From Procambarus clarkii (lineage: Eukaryota > Arthropoda > Malacostraca > Decapoda > Cambaridae): DNA of 64,000 bases. The stretch's first letter is position 1. Every line of letters starts with the position of its first letter. Shown in pieces: positions 55,301 to 64,000 of the stretch. The translations under genes were made by a program, and so were the position numbers. The notes under the pieces are model-generated. The model worked only from the letters and a program-made list of their open reading frames with translations. It did no database searches and had not been told where the DNA came from. The DNA is taken from contig NC_091195.1 in NCBI RefSeq assembly GCF_040958095.1, forward strand, positions 22,217,365 through 22,281,364, read 5' to 3'.

Positions 55301-58300
55301 GTCCTCAGTGACAGGACCTGTCTCAGTGAGTGACAGTGACCTGTCTCAGTGACGTGACAGTGACCTGTCATCAGTGATAGTGACAGTGTATCAGTGCCCA
55401 GTGACCTGTCTAGTGACAGTGACCTGGCTCAGTGACAGATGACCTGTCTCAGTGACATGTGGACCTGTCTCAGTGACAGTGACCTGTCTCAGTGACAGTG
55501 ACCCTGTCTCAGTGACAGTGAACAGTGACCTGTATCAGTGACAGTGACAGTGACCTGTCTCAGTGACAGTGACAGTGACCTGTCTCAGTGACAGTGACCT
55601 GTCTCAGTGGACAGTGACCTGTCTCAGTGACAGTGACAGTGACCTGTCTCAGCTTGACAGTGACCTGTCTCAGTGACAGTGACAGTGACCTGTCCTCAGT
55701 GACAGTTGACCTGTCTCAGTGACAGTGACAGTGACCTGTCAGTGACAGTGACAGTGACCTGTCTCAGTGACAGTGACCGTCTCAGTGACAGTGACCTGTC
55801 TCAGTGACAGTGCAACCTGTCTCAGTGACGACTGTCTCAGTGACAGTGACCTGTCTCAGATGACAGTGACAGTGACCTGTCTCAGTGACAGTGACAGTGA
55901 CCTGTCTCAGTGACAGTGACAGTGACCTGTCTCAGTGACAGTGACCTGTCTCAGTGACAGGCACAGTGACCCTGTCTCAGTGACAGTGACCTGTCTCAGT
56001 GACAGTGACCTGTCTCAGTGACAGTGACCTGTCTCCAGTGACAGTGACAGTGACCTGTCTCAGTGACAGTGACCTGTCTCAGTGACAGTGACCTGTCTCA
56101 GTGACAGTGACCTTCTTCAGTGCAGTACCTGTCTCAGTGACAGTGACAGTTCCTGTCTCAGTGACAGATGACAGTGACCTGTCTCAGATGACAAGTGACA
56201 GTGACCTGTCTCGACAGTGACAGGACCTGTCTCAGTGGACAGTGACCTGTACTCAGTGCTCAGTGACAGTGACCTGTCTCAGTGACAGTGACCTGTCTCA
56301 GTGACAGTGACCTGTCTCAGTGACAGTGACAGTGACCTGTCTCAGTGACAGTGACAGTGACCTGTCTCAGTGACAGTGACCTGTCTCAGTGACAGTGACC
56401 TGTCTCAGTGACAGTGACAGTGACCTGTCTCAGTGACAGTGGACCTGTCTCAGTGACCAGTGACTCCTGTCTCAGTGACAGTGACCTGTCTCAGGACAGT
56501 GACCTGTCTCAGTGACAGGTGACCTGTCTCAGTGACAGGACCTGTCTCAGTGACAGTGAAGGACCTGTCTCAGTGACAGTCGTGACCTGTTCAGTGACAG
56601 TGACCTGTCTCAGTGACAGTGACAGTGACCTGTCTCAGTGACAGTGACCTGTCTCAGTGACAGTGACCATGTGTCAGTGACAGTGACCTGTCTCAGTGAC
56701 AGTGACAGTGACCTGTCTCAGTGACAGTGACCTGTCCTTCTCAGTGACAGTGACCCTGTCTCAGTGACAGTGACCTGTCTCAGTGACAGTGACCTGTGCT
56801 CAGTGACAGTGACAGTGACCTGTCTCAGTGACAGTGACCTGTCTCAGTGACAGTGACAGTGACCTGTCTCAGTGACAGTGACTGTCTCAGTGACCAGTGA
56901 CCTGTCTCAGTGACAGTGACCTGTCTCAGTGACAGTGACCGTTACGTCTCAGTGACAGTGACCTGTCTCAGTGACAGTGACCTGTCTCAGTGACAGTGAC
57001 CTGTCTCAGTGACAGTGACCTGTCTCAGTGACAGTGACCTGTCTCAGTGACAGTGACCTGTCTCAGTGACAGTGACAGTGACCTGTCTCAGTGACAGTGA
57101 CACTGTCTCAGTGACAGGACCTGTCTCAGTGACAGTGACAGTGACCTGTCTCAGTGACAGTGACAGTGACCTGTCTCAGTGACAGTGACCTGTCTCAGTG
57201 ACAGTGACCTGTCTCAGTGACAGTGACAGTGACCTGTCTCAGTGACAGTGACCTGTCTCAGTGACAGTGACCTGTCTCAGTGACAGTGACAGTGACCTGT
57301 CTCAGTGACAGTGACCTGTCTCAGTGACAGTGACCTGTCTCAGTGACAGTGACCTGTCTAAGTGACAGTGACCTGTCTCAGTGACAGTGACAGTGACCTG
57401 TCTCAGTGACAGTGACCTGTCTCAGTGACAGTGACAGTGACCTGTCTCAGTGACAGTGACAGTGACCTGTCTCAGTGACAGTGACCTGTCTCAGTGACAG
57501 TGACAGTGACCTGTCTCAGTGACAGTGACAGTGACCTGTCTCAGTGACAGTGACCTGTCTCAGTGACAGTGACCTGTCTCAGTGACAGTGACCTGTCTCA
57601 GTGACAGTGACAGTGACCTGTCTCAGTGACAGTGACAGTGACCTGTCTCAGTGACAGTGACCTGTCTCAGTGACAGTGACCTGTCTCAGTGACAGTGACA
57701 GTGACCTGTCTCAGTGACAGTGACCTGTCTCAGTGACAGTGACCTGTCTCAGTGACAGTGACCTGTCTAAGTGACAGTGACCTGTCTCAGTGACAGTGAC
57801 AGTGACCTGTCTCAGTGACAGTGACCTGTCTCAGTGACAGTGACAGTGACCTGTCTCAGTGACAGTGACCTGTCTCAGTGACAGTGACCTGTCTCAGTGA
57901 CAGTGACAGTGACCTGTCTCAGTGACAGTGACCTGTCTCAGTGACAGTGACAGTGACCTGTCTCAGTGACAGTGACAGTGACCTGTCTCAGTGACAGTGA
58001 CCTGTCTCAGTGACAGTGACCTGTCTCAGTGACAGTGACCTGTCTCAGTGACAGTGACCTGTCTCAGTGACAGTGACAGTGACCTGTCTCAGTGACAGTG
58101 ACCTGTCTCAGTGACAGTGACCTGTCTCAGTGACAGTGACAGTGACCTGTCTCAGTGACAGTGACCTGTCTCAGTGACAGTGACCTGTCTCAGTGACAGT
58201 GACCTGTCTAAGTGACAGTGACCTGTCTCAGTGACAGTGACAGTGACCTGTCTCAGTGACAGTGACCTGTCTCAGTGACAGTGACAGTGACCTGTCTCAG

Positions 58301-61300
58301 TGACAGTGACAGTGACCTGTCTCAGTGACAGTGACCTGTCTCAGTGACAGTGACAGTGACCTGTCTCAGTGACAGTGACAGTGACCTGTCTCAGTGACAG
58401 TGACCTGTCTCAGTGACAGTGACCTGTCTCAGTGACAGTGACCTGTCTCAGTGACAGTGACAGTGACCTGTCTCAGTGACAGTGACCTGTCTCAGTGACA
58501 GTGACCTGTCTCAGTGACAGTGACCTGTCTCAGTGACAGTGACAGTGACCTGTCTCAGTGACAGTGACCTGTCTCAGTGACAGTGACCTGTCTCAGTGAC
58601 AGTGACCTGTCTAAGTGACAGTGACCTGTCTCAGTGACAGTGACAGTGACCTGTCTCAGTGACAGTGACCTGTCTCAGTGACAGTGACAGTGACCTGTCT
58701 CAGTGACAGTGACCTGTCTCAGTGACAGTGACCTGTCTCAGTGACAGTGACAGTGACCTGTCTCAGTGACAGTGACCTGTCTCAGTGACAGTGACAGTGA
58801 CCTGTCTCAGTGACAGTGACAGTGACCTGTCTCAGTGACAGTGACAGTGACCTGTCTCAGTGATAGTGACAGTGACCTGTCTCAGTGACAGTGACAGTGA
58901 CCTGTCTCAGTGATAGTGACAGTGACCTGTCTCAGTGACAGTGACAGTGACCTGTCTCAGTGATAGTGACAGTGACCTGTCTCAGTGATAGTGACAGTGA
59001 CCTGTCTCAGTGATAGTGACAGTGACAGTGACCTGTCTCAGTGACAGTGACAGTGACCTGTCTCAGTGACAGTGACCTGTCTCAGTGACAGTGACCTGTC
59101 TCAGTGACAGTGACAGTGACCTGTCTCAGTGACAGTGACCTGTCTCAGTGACAGTGACAGTGACCTGTCTCAGTGACAGTGACAGTGACCTGTCTCAGTG
59201 ACAGTGACAGTGACCTGTCTCAGTGATAGTGACAGTGACCTGTCTCAGTGACAGTGACAGTGACCTGTCTCAGTGATAGTGACAGTGACCTGTCTCAGTG
59301 ATAGTGACAGTGACCTGTCTCAGTGATAGTGACAGTGACAGTGACCTGTCTCAGTGACAGTGACAGTGACCTGTCTCAGTGACAGGTCTGTCTGTTGTTG
59401 TGTGTTGTTATTGTTATTGTCGCAGTCGTGACGAGCTGCTACTTCCGTCTGAGTGGTCGCCCACTGTGTTAAGTGTTAACTGTGTTAAGTGTGTTAAGTG
59501 TTAACTGTGTTAAGTGTGTTAAGTGTGTTAACTGTGTTAAGTGTGTTAAGTGTGTTAACTGTGTTAACTGTGTTAAGTGTTAACTGTGTTAAGTGTGTTA
59601 AGTGTTAACTGTGTTAAGTGTGTTAAGTGTGTTAACTGTGTTAAGTGTGTTAAGTGTGTTAACTGTGTTAAGTGTGTTAAGTGTGTTAAGTGTGTTAACT
59701 GTGTTAAGTGTGTTAAGTGTGTTAACTGTGTTAAGTGTGTTAAGTGTGTTAAGTGTGTTAACTGTGTTAAGTGTGTTAAGTGTGTTAACTGTGTTAAGTG
59801 TGTTAAGTGTGTTAACTGTGTTAAGTGTGTTAAGTGTGTTAACTGTGTTAACTGTGTTAAGTGTGTTAAGTGTGTTAAGTGTTAACTGTGTTAAGTGTGT
59901 TAAGTGTGTTAACTGTGTTAAGTGTGTTAACTGTGTTAAGTGTGTTAAGTGTGTTAACTGTGTTAACTGTGTTAACTGTGTTAAGTGTTAACTGTGTTAA
60001 GTGTGTTAAGTGTGTTAACTGTGTTAAGTGTGTTAAGTGTGTTAACTGTGTTAAGTGTTAACTGTGTTAAGTGTGTTAAGTGTGTTAACTGTGTTAAGTG
60101 TGTTAAGTGTGTTAACTGTGTTAAGTGTGTTAAGTGTGTTAAGTGTTAACTGTGTTAAGTGTGTTAAGTGTGTTAACTGTGTTAAGTGTGTTAAGTGTGT
60201 TAACTGTGTTAAGTGTGTTAAGTGTGTTAAGTGTGTTAAGTGTGTTAACTGTGTTAAGTGTGTTAAGTGTGTTAACTGTGTTAAGTGTGTTAAGTGTGTT
60301 AACTGTGTTAAGTGTGTTAAGTGTGTTAACTGTGTTAAGTGTGTTAAGTGTGTTAACTGTGTTAAGTGTGTTAAGTGTGTTAACTGTGTTAAGTGTGTTA
60401 AGTGTGTTAAGTGTGTTAAGTGTGTTAACTGTGTTAAGTGTGTTAAGTGTGTAACTGTGTTAAGTGTTGTTACAGATTCAGCTATTCGGAGCAAGTTCCA
60501 AGTAGCACGGGCTATGGTGAGCCCGTATAAGTGTAGTTAATATTGGCACCGCGAGGGGTCTGAAGCGCGTTTCTTCCGGCTTGCCTAGATTTGACAGCGC
60601 CACGACGAACTGTAACGTAGCGTTAAACGTTACGGTAAATGCCTTATATCGCTAGTATTAAGTTTTATGAATACATTGATATTGTTGAAACTACAAGTGC
60701 ACACCTTCTAAGACCTTTGTACCAATTATTAACTCTGTAATTACGCTTGAAGGTGATTATCGGTGTTGCTCTGGATACTTGGATTCGAACCAATTTCATA
60801 GCCACACACATCAAGCTATAAATGACTGGTGTGAGAACCGAGTATTTACTCTGACAACTGCCTTCAGCAGTTACGGAAGCACACGACCCAGTGGTAAGGC
60901 GTGCCAAGGATTTGGGCTCCGGCATCGACTCTATGCTTCCCTGTGCAGTCTTAAAGTAATAACCTGTCATTACAGCATTTATTTGTTGCTAGTGCAGTCC
61001 TTTATGACTGAGGTCACTTGTATATCTGACATTAGTGTCATCACCATCTCCAGTAGTACATTTAACTCTTCACCACATCTGGCGTTAGTGTCATCACCAT
61101 CTCCAGTAGTGCATTTAACCCTTCACCACATCTGGCGTTAGTGTCATCACCATCTCCAGTAATACATTTAACCCTTCACCACATCTGGCGTTAGTGTCAT
61201 CACCATCTCCAGTAGTACATTTAACCCTTCACCACATCTGGCGTTAGTGTCATCGCTATCGCCAATAAATAACATCAACATTATATACCACGGGGAATAA

Positions 61301-63498
61301 TCTCAAAGGGAGGGGGTGTGCCTACAGTGTGGGGGAGGGGGGTGTGCCTACAGTGTGGGGGAGGGGGGTGTGCCTACAGTGTGGGGAAGGGGGTGTGCCT
61401 ACAGTGTGGGGGAGGGGGTGTGCCTACAGTGTGGGGGAGGGGGTGTGCCTACAGTGTGGGGGAGGGGGTGTGCCTACAGTGGGGGGGAGAGGGTGTGCCT
61501 ACAGTGTGGGGGAGGGGGTGTGCCTACAGTGGGGGGGAGGGGGGTGTGCCTACAGTGTGGGGGAGGGGGGTGTGCCTACAGTGTGGGGGAGGGGGTGTGC
61601 CTACAGTGTGGGGGAGGGGGTGTGCCTACAGTGTGGGGGAGGGGGGTGTGCCTACAGTGTGGGGGAGGGGGGTGTGCCTACAGTGTGGGGAAGGGGGTGT
61701 GCCTACAGTGTGGGGGAGGGGGTGTGCCTACAGTGTGGGGGAGGGGGTGTGCCTACAGTGTGGGGGAGGGGGTGTGCCTACAGTGTGGGGGAGGGGGTGT
61801 GCCTACAGTGTGGGGGAGGGGGTGTGCCTACAGTGTGGGGGAGGGGGTGTGCCTACAGTGTGGGGGAGGGGGTGTGCCTACAGTGTAGGGGAGGGGGTGT
61901 GCCTACAGTGTGGGGGGATGGGGTGGTGTCCCTGCATTTAAAATAATATCATTTTAAGCCCCTAATATTATTATTAGGGGTTTTATATCAGGGAATTATT
62001 ATATAAGTCTCCTGTAGCCCCGTTAAGTGTCCAATCCAATTGTAGTCGTGTGTAACCCGTGTGTAAGTTGCGATAGACTCGTTCATCCCGTTTGTAAGCT
62101 GCTATTGCCTATGTCATGCCGCTGGATAGCCTCTCTCAAGCTAGTCTGTAGTTACTGTAGCCCCTCTGTAGCACTGTACCTCCCCCCTGTAGCCCCCTCG
62201 TAGCACTGTAGCCCCCCCTGTAGCACTGTAGCTTCCCCCTGTAGCACTGAAGCCCACTCTGCAGCACTGTAGCCCCCTCGTAGCACTGTAGCCCCCCCTG
62301 TAGCACTGTAGCTCCCCCCTGTAGCACTGAAGCCCACTCTGCAGCACTGTAGCCCCCTCGTAGCACTGTAGCCCTCCCTGTAGCGCTGTAGCTCCCCCCT
62401 GTAGCACTGAAGCCCACCCTGCAGCACTGTAGCCCCCTCGTAGCACTGTAGCCCCCCCTGTAGCACTGTAGCTTCCCCCTGTAGCACTGAAGCCCACCCT
62501 GCAGCACTCACCATCCAGTTGTAGTAGAGGTAGGTGAGCTTGTAGGCCAGTCGCTGATGTCTGTCGGCGTCCAGGTTGGAGTTGACGTCGTCGATGATGT
62601 TGTAGGAGGTCGGGGTGACGGTCCCCTGCAGCACCCGCTGGCTCACTAGGTAGAAGTCGTACCTGCGGGCCACACCAAGCTGTGTTTATGTGTCAAGACC
62701 GCAGCAAGGACAGTGTTGTTGTTACTCCTCACGCCACAGTGTCAGAAGCAGAAGGATGAGACGTCAGAAAAGTTCTAAGACATTAATCCTTGAGGTACGT
62801 CAACACACATTACTCAAGGAACTGAGAATGATTAACAAAGAGTGAATAGAAAACTGATAAGAGCTCAAGTGAAAGGGTAACTCACCTAATATGAGAACAG
62901 GGCCGTGAAGGGGGTAACTCACCTAATATAAGAACAGGGTCGTGAAGGGGTAACTCACCTAATGTGAGAACAGGACGGAACAAAACTTATAATTTGCCAT
63001 TGATTATAACATTTAATATGTTCACTATAGCCATAGGTACGACTGGTGATATGAGAAGAGAGTGTGCGCCATAGCTTAAGGTCTGACGGTACAGCCATGG
63101 TTGTGTACCTCTCTGGTAGAGTGATGACGTCGTCGCAGACGGTGCCAGGAGGTGGGTTGATGGGGCTGCCGTTGGTGGAGCCCTGCGCGAAGAGTCTCGT
63201 GTTGATCCTCTTCGTCACCACTACGAAGCTGAAGCGCGGGGAGAAGTTGTTGGCCTTGAAGCACGCCTGGCGGTGGCAAGCAAGGGAGGAGGAGGTCACA
63301 TGTATGCAATGTTACAGTGAGACCAATTATATTGCAGTTCTTCCCCCCCTCCCTCTCTCTCTCTCTCTCTCCTCACCTTGATAGCAGCGATCTCGGCGCC
63401 CTTGACGTAGTGAAGCTGGCCATCTCCCACACCGTCTCTGTACACCACCACGCGCTCTGGCAGCCGAGCGTTAACCTCCACGTAGTGGTACAGTGCAT
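49185..63498 (-). CDS. piwi-like: Piwi-subfamily Argonaute, C-terminal four exons (gene continues beyond 64000)
   Basis: Exons 63498-63377, 63266-63109, 62662-62512 and 49301-49185 join in frame with GT-AG introns to about 181 residues ending KLWYL-stop. This is the end of a PIWI domain: [12 protein letters not shown] (the Asp after YR is the second catalytic acid), [50 protein letters not shown] and [15 protein letters not shown] (His completing D-D-H). YRDGVGDGQ and the short hydrophobic C-terminus mark the Piwi rather than the Ago subfamily. Piwi proteins bind piRNAs and silence transposons in the germ line. The MID, PAZ and N domains and the first Asp lie off the window. Introns are 110, 446 and 13,210 bp; the last is filled with satellite. 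No lesions were seen, so it is probably a functional gene. Confidence 0.93.
49901..50012 (+). mobile_element. tRNA-like fold-back element with 30-bp inverted repeats
   Basis: The ends 49901-49930 and 49983-50012 are inverted repeats (27 of 30), from ACAAATCCAC inward to GACGAGGATTC/GAATCCTCGTC. The core TTAGCTCAGTCGATTAAGGC resembles a tRNA D-arm/A box, and GCAGGTTCGAATCC resembles a B box. GCGTC/GACGC pairs in between. It is intronic in the Piwi gene, opposite strand. It looks like a tRNA-derived SINE or fold-back unit and not a functional tRNA, because the anticodon arm is irregular. Confidence 0.65.
50013..50874. other. Intronic sequence without recognised feature
   Basis: Part of the last Piwi intron. 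No tandem repeat, transposon end or conserved open frame. The 97-codon plus-strand frame (50301-50594) has no recognisable domain. Confidence 0.3.
50875..50952 (+). mobile_element. 5'-truncated copy of the tRNA-like fold-back element
   Basis: Starts at GTCGATTAAGGCAGCGTCTG and matches 49949-50012 to the end (TGTGGATTTG). The left inverted repeat is missing. Confidence 0.7.
51123..51316 (-). mobile_element. SINE with SINE-T body and a different tRNA-like head
   Basis: On the minus strand the body (GGTACCTGGGTGTTAGTCAG, GGGCTGCTTCCTGGGGGTGG) matches SINE-T. The head reads CCCGGGTTCGATCCCGGGCG followed by CCGGCGAGAAAC in place of the GCCTCGT tRNA-Thr-like head. The 5' part of that head is truncated. 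Confidence 0.75.
51725..51930 (-). repeat. LINE 3' end with (TTTCAA)n tail
   Basis: On the minus strand it ends ATTTTACCTCAATAAACTTA followed by TTTCAATTTCAATTTCAATT. No coding part. A possible second copy is at 47998-48130. Confidence 0.55.
52029..52312 (-). mobile_element. Full-length tRNA-Gly-like SINE (SINE-G) in the Piwi intron
   Basis: The plus-strand T-run at 52029-52044 is the poly(A) tail. The body with CACTAGTACGCGTAGCGTTT and the tRNA-like head (GTGTATTGGTAAGACACTCG on the minus strand) ends at about 52312. Same family as 13059-13330. It lies in the sense direction of the Piwi gene. Confidence 0.85.
52322..59387. repeat. 7.1-kb satellite of GACAGT and CCTGTCTCA blocks
   Basis: Built from GACAGT hexamers (one to three, often with a GATAGT variant) followed by GACCTGTCTCAGT. 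This gives mixed 19- and 25-bp units over about 7,065 bp. Flanks on both sides are nearly error-free, but about 54702-56945 is full of single-base insertions and deletions. It lies wholly in the last Piwi intron. Open frames such as [19 protein letters not shown] are artefacts of the repeat. Confidence 0.97.
59465..60475. repeat. 1-kb satellite of GTTAAGTGT and GTTAACTGT 9-mers
   Basis: Two 9-bp words, GTTAAGTGT and GTTAACTGT, alternate in patterns such as two to one or three to one, with occasional 7-bp shortened units. The C variant makes a HpaI-type palindrome GTTAAC. The long VLSVLTV and NCVKCVK frames are by-products. 59388-59464 and 60476-61020 are unique-looking intron. Confidence 0.97.
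61024..61262. repeat. 53-bp tandem repeat, about four units
   Basis: Units repeat at 61081, 61134, 61187 and 61240 with GGCGTTAGTGTCATCACCAT. Intronic in the Piwi gene. Confidence 0.9.
61310..61918. repeat. ~25-bp G-rich minisatellite, about 24 units
   Basis: Unit GTGTGCCTACAGTGTGGGGG plus AGGGGG, varying in G-run length. All three plus frames are open as a by-product. The G-runs could form G-quadruplexes on the plus strand (antisense to the gene); this is inference. Confidence 0.95.
62155..62510. repeat. 80-bp higher-order minisatellite abutting a splice donor
   Basis: About four 80-bp super-units (matching points 62211, 62291, 62371 and 62451), each of four to five related subunits with TGTAGCACTGTAGCC. 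The last unit runs into the GTGAGT donor of the Piwi exon at 62512. Confidence 0.92.
62512..62662 (-). CDS. piwi-like: Piwi exon with YDFYLVSQ
   Basis: Acceptor CCGCAG before 62662, whose first base completes the Arg codon; donor ATG|GTGAGT after 62512. It encodes [20 protein letters not shown] to [11 protein letters not shown]. The 80-bp minisatellite begins right at its donor site. Confidence 0.93.
63109..63266 (-). CDS. piwi-like: Piwi exon with TKRINTRLF and NPPPGTV
   Basis: Acceptor CGCCAG before 63266 (phase 0); donor AG|GTACAC after 63109, leaving AG of a split Arg codon. It encodes [17 protein letters not shown] to DDVITLPE. Confidence 0.93.
63339..63372. repeat. (CT)n microsatellite beside a splice donor
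   Basis: A CCCCCCTCCCTCTCTCTCTC run. On the gene strand it is (GA)n starting right after the donor GTGAGG of the exon ending at 63377. Confidence 0.9.
63377..63498 (-). CDS. piwi-like: Piwi exon with [10 protein letters not shown]
   Basis: Acceptor CCCTCAG before 63498; donor AAG|GTGAGG at 63377/63376. It starts with two bases of a split codon and ends in phase 0. It encodes [16 protein letters not shown], then [15 protein letters not shown] and GAEIAAIK. Confidence 0.93.
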
Positions 63499-63508
63499 CT
63501 GAGGGCAG

Positions 63509-63760
63509 GTACACGTGAGTGTTGGTACACGTGAGTGTTGGTACACGTGAGTGTTGGTACACGTGAGTGTTGGTACACGTGAGTGTTGGTACACCTGAGT
63601 GTTGGTACACGTGAGTGTTGGTACACGTGAGTGTTGGTACACCTGAGTGTTGGTACACGTGAGTGTTGGTACACCTGAGTGTTGGTACACCTGAGTGTTG
63701 GTACACGTGAGTGTTGGTACACCTGAGTGTTGGTACACGTGAGTCTGAGTGTAGGTACAT
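63509..63760. repeat. 16-bp minisatellite with CACGTG, about 15 units
   Basis: Unit ACACGTGAGTGTTGGT. About ten units carry CACGTG and about five carry CACCTG. It begins within 10 bp of the acceptor of the Piwi exon at 63498. 63761-64000 shows no further exon. Confidence 0.93.
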
Positions 63761-64000
63761 CTGAGTGATAAATTACACCTGGATCCTCTGAGGGAAGTTA
63801 GACGCCATCAGAATCTTGTAATATCCCAACCAGAATTCATGAAGCATAAAATAATTTACAAAACCACTTGTAAAACCTAAACTACTATCCTCAATCATGG
63901 CGGCTGTGTTTACATTTAATAAACAATTTATAAACTCCAAAAAATGCAACGAGGTTGTTTATGGCAACAATAACCTTGGCTTAAGAAGTCTCAAAGCTCG

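Noticed and set aside
52322..59387. CRISPR-like array of repeats and spacers
   Set aside because: There are no unique spacers; all units are the same short motifs, and the window is eukaryotic.
59577..60540. Open frames VLSVLTV and NCVKCVK up to 161 codons
   Set aside because: The repeat unit is a multiple of three and lacks stops in these frames; simple satellite by-product inside a Piwi intron.
61316..61946. Three overlapping 190-207-codon frames (CLQCGGGG type)
   Set aside because: All three frames of one G-rich minisatellite are open, so openness says nothing about coding.
49185..63498. Processed Piwi pseudogene
   Set aside because: GT-AG introns with correct phases and no lesions in four exons; not a retrocopy.

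Overview
The window is eukaryotic, intron-bearing, repeat-dominated DNA from an arthropod, most likely a decapod crustacean such as a crayfish. The evidence is a Piwi gene with GT-AG introns, a degenerate TTAGG-type (CCTAA) telomeric patch, Penelope-like, CR1/Jockey-like, R2-like and RNase H-bearing LINEs, several tRNA-derived SINEs, and large simple satellites. The decapod assignment rests on recalling repeat families and is an inference. There is no bacterial or viral gene organisation. Apart from the Piwi gene, nearly every open frame longer than about 60 codons is a transposon fragment, a tandem repeat, or a shadow of one.

Layout. 0-7.6 kb: nested LINE 3' ends; an LTR element with a broken Gag holding a 33-bp coding minisatellite; an RNase H LINE remnant. 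7.6-12 kb: two ~1 kb inverted copies of an AT-rich plus zinc-knuckle ORF1 unit, one arm next to a 44-bp minisatellite. 12-16.2 kb: a C2H2 zinc-finger pseudogene split by a SINE, then a LINE ORF1 (three zinc knuckles) broken by one in-frame stop. 16.4-23.4 kb: more LINE ends, a 1.5-kb array of the same 44-bp minisatellite, SINEs and a MITE. 23.4-32.4 kb: a cluster of Penelope-like elements (PLEs) arranged convergently around a perfect 40-bp-arm palindrome between (AT)n runs, then divergently. One PLE copy has an intact 821-codon reverse transcriptase/GIY-YIG frame. All PLE ends carry a hammerhead-ribozyme-like motif. 32.5-46.7 kb: an RNase H LINE end, then a 6.1-kb unit present twice in tandem (LTR, SINE, R2-like endonuclease fragment), separated and followed by CR1 ends. 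46.7-49.1 kb: mostly unrecognised sequence.

49.2-63.5 kb (minus strand) holds the only convincing host gene: the last four exons of a Piwi-subfamily Argonaute. They encode the end of the PIWI domain with the second catalytic Asp and the final His. The gene continues past the right edge. Its last intron is 13.2 kb and is mostly satellite: a 7.1-kb GACAGT/CCTGTCTCA array, a 1-kb GTTAAGTGT/GTTAACTGT array and three smaller minisatellites, plus SINE insertions.

How the parts relate: the window is a stack of datable insertions (LINE in LINE, SINE in LINE, SINE in zinc-finger exon, CR1 in PLE, MITE in SINE, SINE in one copy of a segmental duplication). Piwi proteins normally silence such elements, but no functional link between this gene and the neighbouring repeats can be read from the sequence.
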